This document shows positions 6,064 to 11,042 of a DNA stretch of 11,042 nucleotides, one piece after another. The position numbers and the translations under genes are program-made. Numbering within the stretch: the stretch's first letter is position 1; each line of letters begins with the position of its first letter. Source of the stretch: Acidimicrobiales bacterium (GTDB lineage: Bacteria; Actinomycetota; Acidimicrobiia; Acidimicrobiales; Palsa-688); assembly GCA_030039575.1 (NCBI GenBank), contig JASHVH010000424.1, positions 1 through 11,042 on the forward strand, written 5' to 3'. The notes under the pieces are model-generated. The model made no database searches, was not told where the DNA came from, and saw only the letters and a list, made by a program, of their open reading frames with translations.

Positions 6064-6116
6064 GCCGCCCTTTTCAAGGTCTGCAGCCAGTTCCTCTATT
6101 GTGAAAGGAGATCGAG

Positions 6117-7403
6117 ATGATGCTCGGCAGCCCGGCAGAGCGGGCTTTGACGGCCATCGAGCTGGCCCGGGACGGTCGCTTCGTCGACGTGCATGGACTG
6201 TTCGCTCAGCAGCTGCGCCCAATGGTGTCCCCTGAGGCGTTGCGAGCCGCCTGGGATGCCGAGATAGCCCGGCTCGGCCCGGTCTCGTCTGTCGGCACCC
6301 CGGTCACAGAACCGGGGCCGCAAAACATGGTCGTCGTGAAGGTGTTGTTGACGTGCGAGCGTGGAGCCCTGGCAGTGGTGGCCACCCTCACCGCAGCCGG
6401 CCAACTGGCCGGGATCCAGTTGGCGGCGCCCAGCGCGGCGGTCCCAGCCGCACCTTGGGTGCCCGCGGACTACGTGAGCACCGATCACTTCGAAGAAGAG
6501 GAGGTCTCGTTGGGCTCTGGCCCGCTGGCGGTGCGGGGGACTTTCAGTACCCCCAAATTGGGCGAACGCGGCCCCGGCATCGTGCTGCTCGCCGGCTCGG
6601 GCCCGAGCGACCGGGACGAGACCATCGGGCGCAACAAGCCGCTGAAGGACCTGGCTTGGGGCCTGGCCAGTCGTGGCGTTGCGGTGTTGCGTTTTGACAA
6701 GGTCACCTTCGCCCACCCTGGTGCGGTCAAGGCAGACCTCGGCTTCACGGTGGCCGACGAGTACATCCCCCACGCCACGGCTGCACTGCGCATCCTCTCC
6801 TCGCACACGGCAGTGGACCACCGGCGGGTTTTCCTCGGTGGGCACAGCCTCGGTGCCACCATCGCCCCAAGGGTGGCGGCCGCGGGACCGTCGATCGCGG
6901 GGCTCGCCCTCTTGGCGGCGGGGGCCCAGCCATTGCACTGGGCCGCCGTCCGTCAAGTCCGTTACCTCGCCTCGCTGAACCCCGGCACCTTCGTCGCCTC
7001 GCAGCCGGTCATCGACACCATGACCGAACAGGCGGAACGAGTCGACAGCGCCGGCTTGTCACTGTCAACCCCGCCGAGTGAATTGCCCTTCGGTACCCCG
7101 CCCGCTTACTGGCTGGACCTACGCACCTACCAGCCGGCCGAGGTGGCCGCCAACTTGGGCAAGCCCGTTCTGATCTTGCACGGCGGGCGCGACTACCAGG
7201 TGACGGTCGATGACGACCTGGCCATCTGGCAGCGTGCTCTTGATGGCAGGCCGGATGTGACCATCCGGGTTTACCCGGCCGACAACCACTTGTTTTTCCC
7301 GGGTAGCGGCCCGTCCACGCCGGCCGAGTACGAACCCGTTCAGCACATGGACCCGCAGGTCGTGTCCGACCTGGCGGACTGGCTCAAGGGGAGAGCGGCT
7401 TGA
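6117..7403 (+). CDS. Alpha/beta hydrolase (dienelactone-hydrolase-like) with N-terminal DUF3887-like domain (428 aa)
   Basis: Residues about 5-105 form a small alpha+beta domain (AERALTAIELARDGRFVDVH and on, then VVVKVLLTCERGALAVVATL) resembling the DUF3887 domain that precedes hydrolases in other bacteria. The hydrolase fold follows from about 118. The oxyanion region is LLAGSGPSDRDETIG (157-171). The nucleophile elbow is GGHSLGA with Ser244. The acid is Asp359 in HGGRD, and the base is His391 in DNHLF. No signal peptide is evident, so it is probably a cytosolic ester or lactone hydrolase of unknown substrate. GAAAGGAG (6103-6110) precedes ATG 6117 by 6 nt; a second ATG follows directly at 6120. 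The gene stands alone, divergent from nat and convergent with the AhpD-like gene, with only 12 bp between the stops. Confidence 0.92.
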   Translation: MMLGSPAERALTAIELARDGRFVDVHGLFAQQLRPMVSPEALRAAWDAEIARLGPVSSVGTPVTEPGPQNMVVVKVLLTCERGALAVVATLTAAGQLAGIQLAAPSAAVPAAPWVPADYVSTDHFEEEEVSLGSGPLAVRGTFSTPKLGERGPGIVLLAGSGPSDRDETIGRNKPLKDLAWGLASRGVAVLRFDKVTFAHPGAVKADLGFTVADEYIPHATAALRILSSHTAVDHRRVFLGGHSLGATIAPRVAAAGPSIAGLALLAAGAQPLHWAAVRQVRYLASLNPGTFVASQPVIDTMTEQAERVDSAGLSLSTPPSELPFGTPPAYWLDLRTYQPAEVAANLGKPVLILHGGRDYQVTVDDDLAIWQRALDGRPDVTIRVYPADNHLFFPGSGPSTPAEYEPVQHMDPQVVSDLADWLKGRAA

Positions 7404-7415
7404 GCCGGTAGCCGG

Positions 7416-7895
7416 TCACCCGACCTGGCCCGCTTGCTGCCTCGTAGCCACGTTCAGGCGGTTCCATAGGTTTATGAGGCCCATCCCGATGATCAGCGAC
7501 GCCAACGCTCTGTCGTCGTAGTAACGAGCGGCCTCGTCCCAGATCTCGTCAGGGACTGGGTCGGGGCGGTCGGCCAGGCGGGTTACCGCTTCGGTGAGCG
7601 CCAGCGCAGCTCTCTCGGCGTCGTCGAAATAGGGCGAGTCCCGCCAAGCAGACACCGCGAACAGGCGCTCATCGCTCGTCCCCGCTTTCTTCAATGCGCG
7701 GGAGTGCATATCGACACAGATGCTGCAGCCGTTGATCTGGCTGGCCCGCAGGTGGACAAGTTCGGCCGTGGTCTCGGGCACATCGTCGTTCTTGGCCGCT
7801 TTGCTGGCGGCCGACAGCGCCTTTAGGGCCTCCGGGATAAGGGCCACGGGGTGCTCTATGCGTTGCCTCGATAGCGTGGTTGCCGTTTCGTTCAT
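7416..7895 (-). CDS. AhpD-like / carboxymuconolactone decarboxylase-family protein (159 aa)
   Basis: The core ELVHLRASQINGCSICVDMH holds Glu45, Cys57, Cys60 and His64. This is the same spacing (12, 3, 4) as the Glu-Cys-Cys-His catalytic relay of AhpD alkylhydroperoxidase, so a thiol peroxidase or disulfide reductase role is more likely than true decarboxylation. The protein is all-helical in character, with SLIIGMGLINLWNRLNVATR near the C-terminus as in the family, and is probably an oligomer in the cytosol. The frame is open further upstream to 7946, but ATG 7895 has GGAGG (7908-7904) at 8-nt spacing and the extra N-terminal residues look non-native, so I use 7895. No AhpC or other partner gene is adjacent. 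Confidence 0.93.
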   Translation of the reverse strand: MNETATTLSRQRIEHPVALIPEALKALSAASKAAKNDDVPETTAELVHLRASQINGCSICVDMHSRALKKAGTSDERLFAVSAWRDSPYFDDAERAALALTEAVTRLADRPDPVPDEIWDEAARYYDDRALASLIIGMGLINLWNRLNVATRQQAGQVG

Positions 7896-7908
7896 GGTGT
7901 GGTCCTCC

Positions 7909-8096
7909 AAGTTCCTCGTTATTTTCTCTTTGGCGGAGCGGGGCACCTCGCGCGGGGCACCCGGGCAGCCAGCGCGACAAGGTGCACCATTGCGCTGCCG
8001 GGGAGGCCCACGCCGCCCTTGCGTCTCCTAAGACAATCCTGGGCAGCCAAATGTGACAGCTGGGCCGAGGGAGGCCCCAGCCGTGGTCTTCGAGCG
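7909..8096. other. Gene-free part of the divergent spacer before the acyltransferase
   Basis: Together with 8097-8336 this makes a spacer of about 440 bp between the divergent AhpD-like and acyltransferase genes. Frames here are short and compositionally like out-of-frame DNA. The A+T-richer stretch 7917-7927, just upstream of the AhpD-like ribosome site, could be part of a promoter, but no clear -35/-10 pair was found. Confidence 0.4.
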
Positions 8097-8166
8097 CCAA
8101 GGGGCCCTGCCGGGGCCAACTGGACCTCCACCCACGGGTGGCATGCACCAACTTGGCCCCTTGGTG
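8097..8166. promoter_or_regulatory. Long inverted repeat with nested, mutually exclusive hairpins
   Basis: CCAAGGGGCC (8097-8106) and GGCCCCTTGG (8155-8164) are perfect 10-bp inverted copies around 48 nt. Within and across them are CCACC/GGTGG (8128-8132 and 8137-8141, tetraloop) and CACCAA/TTGGTG (8146-8151 and 8161-8166, 9-nt loop). The last uses bases of the outer stem, so the two folds exclude each other. An A+T-rich hexamer AATAAT (8170-8175, five of six matches to the -10 consensus) follows at once. This suggests an operator/promoter or a switchable leader, but no good -35 was found. Confidence 0.35.
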
Positions 8167-8283
8167 GGTAATAATTCAGGCCAGCGCCCGCACCAGCGGC
8201 GCCTGTGAGCTTGACGGACCGCCAGTGAGCCAAGCCTTTGCCACACACCTCGTCTACCGGGGCTCATGGAACAAGGTGAGGGA

Positions 8284-8336
8284 GAGACGCCCGCTCGCTC
8301 CGGACGGTCCCAGGTCTAGCTCCTGAGAGGCGTCTT
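8284..8336 (+). promoter_or_regulatory. Hairpin that would mask the acyltransferase ribosome-binding site
   Basis: AGACGCC (8285-8291) pairs with GGCGTCT (8329-8335), seven Watson-Crick pairs plus a possible closing G-T (8284/8336). The 3' arm takes in the last two G of the ribosome site GAGAGG (8325-8330) and ends one base before the GTG start at 8337. If the mRNA includes 8284 onward, this stem could reduce translation initiation. The effector, if any, is unknown. Confidence 0.35.
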
Positions 8337-10607
8337 GTGCCTGTGACTGCAGCAAGTGGCCGCCGGCTCTCTCAGGCAGTTCCCCAGGCCCCTATGGGCA
8401 AGGCCTTTCGGGGCGATATACAAGGCCTGCGCGCCCTTGCCGTGCTTGCAGTTGTCTTCTACCACGCTCATGTTGGCTTTCTCGGCGGGGGGTACATCGG
8501 TGTCGACGTGTTCTTCGTCATCTCCGGGTTCCTCATAACGGATTTGTTGTGGAGGGAGCTCGAACGCACTGGCCGGATCTCTTTTTCTTCCTTCTATAGC
8601 CGGCGCGTCCGTCGGCTCCTTCCCGTGGCCATGCTCGTCCTGTGCGTGACTATGGTTGCCTCTCTTCGGTGGCTCCCGCCCCTCGAGTTGCGATCCGTTT
8701 GGAAAGACGGGCTGGCCACCGCGCTGTACGGGGGGAACTACCGCTTCGCCGCTGTCCAGACGAATTACTTGATGTCTTCGGCGCCGCCGTCCCCGTTCCA
8801 GCAGTACTGGTCCCTCGGTGTGGAGGAGCAGTTCTACCTGCTTTGGCCGCTCCTGTTATTGCTTGCGCCGGTCGCAATTTGGCGTTGGTCGGGATCCCGG
8901 GCCTCTTTCGCCGCCTCTCCCGGGGAACGCCCTGCGCACGCCAGGATGGCGCCTCCTTCACGCTTGCCCGCTTTCGTCGTGTTGGGGATAATCGCGGTTA
9001 GTTCGTTCGCTTTCTCGCTGTGGTTGACCCGGGCCGACCAGCCTTGGGCCTTTTTCTCCCTTCCTACCAGAGCTTGGGAGCTGGCGGCGGGAGGCCTGGT
9101 CGCCCTAGGCGCCCCAGTACTGCGCCAGGCGTCAGTTGGCATCGCGACCGTGGCGGGTTGGGCCGGCCTGGCGGTAGTGGTCGTTTCGGCCATGGCACTT
9201 ACTTCCCTTACTCCTTTCCCGGGCATCGCCGCCGGGGCGCCTGTCCTGGGAACAGCCGCCGTCTTGGGCGCCGGCCTCAGCGCGGTCAGGTGGGGACCGG
9301 TCGCGCTGTTGGACAGAAGGCCGATGCGCTTTGTCGGGTCCATCTCCTACTCCTGGTACCTATGGCATTGGCCGGTATTGGTCCTCGCCCCTTTCGTGAT
9401 AGGCCATTCCCTCTCGGAAGGGACCGACATACTTTTGGCGGCCGCCAGCGGCCTTTTGGCTTGGGTCACGTACCGTACGATCGAGGAACCTGCCAGGCGC
9501 TCCGTTTGGTTCGCCCAGCGGGCGCGCCGCACCCTGGCCGGAGGGTTGGGGTTGACCGCCGCCGGGGTGGGTGCCTGCCTGGTGGTCGCCGTCCTCCCGG
9601 CCAATTTGATCGGCCACGGCGAAGCCCCGTTGGGCGTCCTCGGCTCGAATTCGAAGCTGACCTCTTCCATTGGTGGTGCGGGCCGGCTCAGGCCCGCTCC
9701 GACAGCACTCGCGCTCGCTGAAGCCCGTCTGGCCGACGATCAGCAACAAGTGGCCAAAGCCCTGGAAGACTCGGCCCGCATGCTCGACGTCCCGAGCAAC
9801 CTTCAGCCCTCGCTCATAGATGCCAGTTCTAGCGAAGCCGCCCCTTTCCTTGACGGTTGCCTACTCGGTTTTACCTCCACCTATGTGCCGCCCTGCGTGT
9901 TCGGCGATACCGGTTCGCATACCACTGTGGTCCTGTTCGGTGACTCGCACGCCGCCATGTGGTTCCCCGCCCTTGACGAATTGGCCAACGCCAGGCACTG
10001 GCGTCTGGTCGTTTGGACCAAGGCCACGTGCCCCCCGGTGGACGTCACGCTCGTCAGCCCCGACCTGGGACGGACCTATTTCGAGTGCGACGAGTGGCGA
10101 AGCGATGTCACGGCTCTTATCCGGTCCATGCACCCATACCTGGTGGTGCTCGGCATCGCCCCTAATTACGACGCGCCTTATGACATCGTCCAAGACGGGC
10201 CTGCATGGCTGGCCGGGATAGAAAACTCCGTCAGGACGCTGCGTTCCAGCGGGGCCCGGGTGCTGGTCCTCGGGTCCGTCGAGTCGCCTGACTGGGTGGT
10301 GCCAGACTGCCTCTCTGCCCATCTGGACGACGTCCCGGCGTGCAACGTGACCCCCCGTCAGACGCATGATGGGCCGGGCCTCGTTGGCTACGACAACGCC
10401 GGCATAATCGCCGAGCGCAACGCAGTGGTACGCGGCGGTGGTGCATTTGTTGATGTAAAACCCTGGTTCTGCACCACCACTACGTGCCCTGTCATCGTCA
10501 ACAACGTGCTCGTCTTTCGCGACAACAGCCACATAACGGTGCAGTACGCAGATTATTTGGCACCGCTGATCAATGACGAGGTGAACCTCGTCCTGCGCGC
10601 CCGCTGA
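8337..10607 (+). CDS. Membrane O-acyltransferase, acyltransferase-3 domain fused to an SGNH domain (756 aa)
   Basis: The N-terminal half (about 25-420) is an acyltransferase-3 domain with about ten or eleven membrane spans. It holds RGDIQGLRALAVLAVVFYHA with His43, GGYIGVDVFFVISGFLIT, an Arg-rich YSRRVRRLLP (87-96) and QYWSLGVEEQFYLLWP (156-171). The C-terminal half (about 500-756) is an extracytoplasmic SGNH hydrolase-like domain: block I is LFGDSHAAMW with Ser537, and the final block is FRDNSHIT with Asp729 and His732. This is the OafA-type fusion, in which the membrane part passes acetyl across the membrane and the SGNH part places it on a cell-surface glycan. The SGNH half holds eight cysteines (508, 520, 565, 584, 658, 669, 712, 717), suggesting disulfides. 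GTG 8337 has GAGAGG at 6-nt spacing; ATG 8394 is an alternative start but lacks a good site. No glycan genes are adjacent, so the acceptor is unknown. Confidence 0.94.
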   Translation: MPVTAASGRRLSQAVPQAPMGKAFRGDIQGLRALAVLAVVFYHAHVGFLGGGYIGVDVFFVISGFLITDLLWRELERTGRISFSSFYSRRVRRLLPVAMLVLCVTMVASLRWLPPLELRSVWKDGLATALYGGNYRFAAVQTNYLMSSAPPSPFQQYWSLGVEEQFYLLWPLLLLLAPVAIWRWSGSRASFAASPGERPAHARMAPPSRLPAFVVLGIIAVSSFAFSLWLTRADQPWAFFSLPTRAWELAAGGLVALGAPVLRQASVGIATVAGWAGLAVVVVSAMALTSLTPFPGIAAGAPVLGTAAVLGAGLSAVRWGPVALLDRRPMRFVGSISYSWYLWHWPVLVLAPFVIGHSLSEGTDILLAAASGLLAWVTYRTIEEPARRSVWFAQRARRTLAGGLGLTAAGVGACLVVAVLPANLIGHGEAPLGVLGSNSKLTSSIGGAGRLRPAPTALALAEARLADDQQQVAKALEDSARMLDVPSNLQPSLIDASSSEAAPFLDGCLLGFTSTYVPPCVFGDTGSHTTVVLFGDSHAAMWFPALDELANARHWRLVVWTKATCPPVDVTLVSPDLGRTYFECDEWRSDVTALIRSMHPYLVVLGIAPNYDAPYDIVQDGPAWLAGIENSVRTLRSSGARVLVLGSVESPDWVVPDCLSAHLDDVPACNVTPRQTHDGPGLVGYDNAGIIAERNAVVRGGGAFVDVKPWFCTTTTCPVIVNNVLVFRDNSHITVQYADYLAPLINDEVNLVLRAR

Positions 10608-10653
10608 CAAGGCGGGACCGTTTGTTCCCCACCCGCGGGCTGCCGCCGGCCGC

Positions 10654-11042
10654 CTACGTCAACCGCTCGAAAGCCGTATCGTCGTAACTCGAGAAGAAGT
10701 CCTCGAGGCCGCCGCACAGCGCTTCGAAGGACGGGGCCATGTACAGCACCGGTTGGTAGCGCGTGATGTCGTACTCGGTTGCGCCCATCTCGGCGAAGTT
10801 CACCGGGCGGATGTCGGCGTGCTGGAAGGCGTCGAGCTCACCGAAGGAGGAGAGGATACCGGCGCCGTACGCCTTCGGTTCTCCGTCTTCTTTCACGACG
10901 CCGAACTCCAGGGTGAACCAGAACACCCGTGACATGAAGCCGAGGGCCGCAGGTGACTCCGTCCGGCTGACGGCTTTGCCCACCTCTTCGTATATGGCCG
11001 CGAAGCGGGGATTGGCGATCTGGTTCGCGTGGCCGACCACCT
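10654..11042 (-). CDS. phhA: Phenylalanine 4-monooxygenase (aromatic amino acid hydroxylase), C-terminal part, cut by window edge
   Basis: The last 128 codons of a pterin-dependent aromatic amino acid hydroxylase are present. The frame runs off the right edge; the first visible codon is GTG (Val), not a start. The segment begins VVGHANQ, whose His is the second iron ligand of the HxxxxH motif. The first ligand His would lie just outside the window. VFWFTLEFGVV carries the Glu iron ligand, and KAYGAGILSSFGEL is the hallmark family stretch. YQPVLYMAPSFEALCGGLEDFF completes the catalytic domain. The protein would convert Phe to Tyr using O2, Fe(II) and a tetrahydropterin. Phe rather than Tyr or Trp is the usual bacterial substrate, but the visible part does not prove it. 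The end is TAG at 10656-10654, convergent with the acyltransferase (46-bp gap). Confidence 0.92.
   Translation of the reverse strand, partial: VVGHANQIANPRFAAIYEEVGKAVSRTESPAALGFMSRVFWFTLEFGVVKEDGEPKAYGAGILSSFGELDAFQHADIRPVNFAEMGATEYDITRYQPVLYMAPSFEALCGGLEDFFSSYDDTAFERLT

Noticed and set aside
6096..6956. 286-codon minus frame opposite the hydrolase
   Set aside because: It is rich in Arg, His, Gly and Gln without motifs, while the plus frame has a full catalytic triad and a strong ribosome site.
7896..7946. Upstream extension of the AhpD-like gene to 7946
   Set aside because: It would put GGAGG inside the coding frame at ideal spacing from the ATG at 7895, and the added residues do not look like the family.
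9861..10610. 249-codon minus frame opposite the acyltransferase SGNH half
   Set aside because: Shadow of a gene with clear GDSH and DNSH blocks; no family motif of its own.
10608..10653. Palindrome CCCGCGGG (10632-10639) as a shared terminator of the convergent genes
   Set aside because: There is no room for a loop, no T-tract follows, and nearby GC-rich half-sites do not give a convincing stem. I do not call it.
1..11042. Mobile element or defence island
   Set aside because: No transposase, integrase, terminal repeats, toxin-antitoxin, restriction or nuclease gene is visible, and gene composition is uniform across the window.

Overview
The window is high-GC bacterial DNA, most likely from an actinobacterium. 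Coding frames have GC-rich third positions, GTG starts occur, and several products (a DUF6325-type protein paired with a SHOCT protein, arylamine N-acetyltransferase, a membrane-fusion protein with no TolC-type partner in view) are common in that phylum. A deep-branching soil or aquatic lineage is possible, but the sequence does not fix a genus. I see no transposase, integrase, phage gene, CRISPR array, rRNA or tRNA.

Layout. (1) 1-3011, minus strand: an exporter operon. A 941-residue HlyD/MacA-type membrane-fusion protein is followed after one base by the start of a MacB/LolD-type ABC ATPase that runs off the left edge. (2) 3012-3859: about 850 bp with no credible gene, holding inverted repeats upstream of the exporter. 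(3) 3860-4657, minus strand: a small operon of a DUF6325-like protein and a SHOCT-domain protein, apparently headed by a 15-codon leader peptide. (4) 4658-4992: a hairpin-rich spacer. (5) 4993-5856, minus strand: arylamine N-acetyltransferase. (6) 5857-6116: a divergent spacer that contains a short coding-like minus frame. (7) 6117-7403, plus strand: an alpha/beta hydrolase with an extra N-terminal domain, convergent with (8) 7416-7895, minus strand: an AhpD-like carboxymuconolactone decarboxylase-family protein. (9) 7896-8336: a divergent spacer with long inverted repeats. (10) 8337-10607, plus strand: a membrane acyltransferase-3/SGNH fusion. (11) 10654 to the right edge, minus strand: the C-terminal part of a pterin-dependent phenylalanine hydroxylase.

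Most genes are single units with housekeeping or accessory metabolic and envelope roles, and they do not form one pathway. Two themes stand out. The first is envelope work: the exporter with an exceptionally long coiled-coil adaptor, and the glycan-type O-acyltransferase. The second is small-molecule chemistry: acetyltransferase, hydrolase, AhpD-like thiol protein and Phe hydroxylase.

The most unusual item is the membrane-fusion protein. Its two hairpin arms are built from an 18-residue (54-bp) repeat, are nearly equal in length (about 267 and 270 residues, which would be about 40 nm if fully helical), and the only two cysteines of the protein sit at the predicted tip. Secondary points are the leader peptide before the DUF6325 gene, a possible Shine-Dalgarno-masking hairpin before the acyltransferase, and a short unassigned coding-like frame between nat and the hydrolase.
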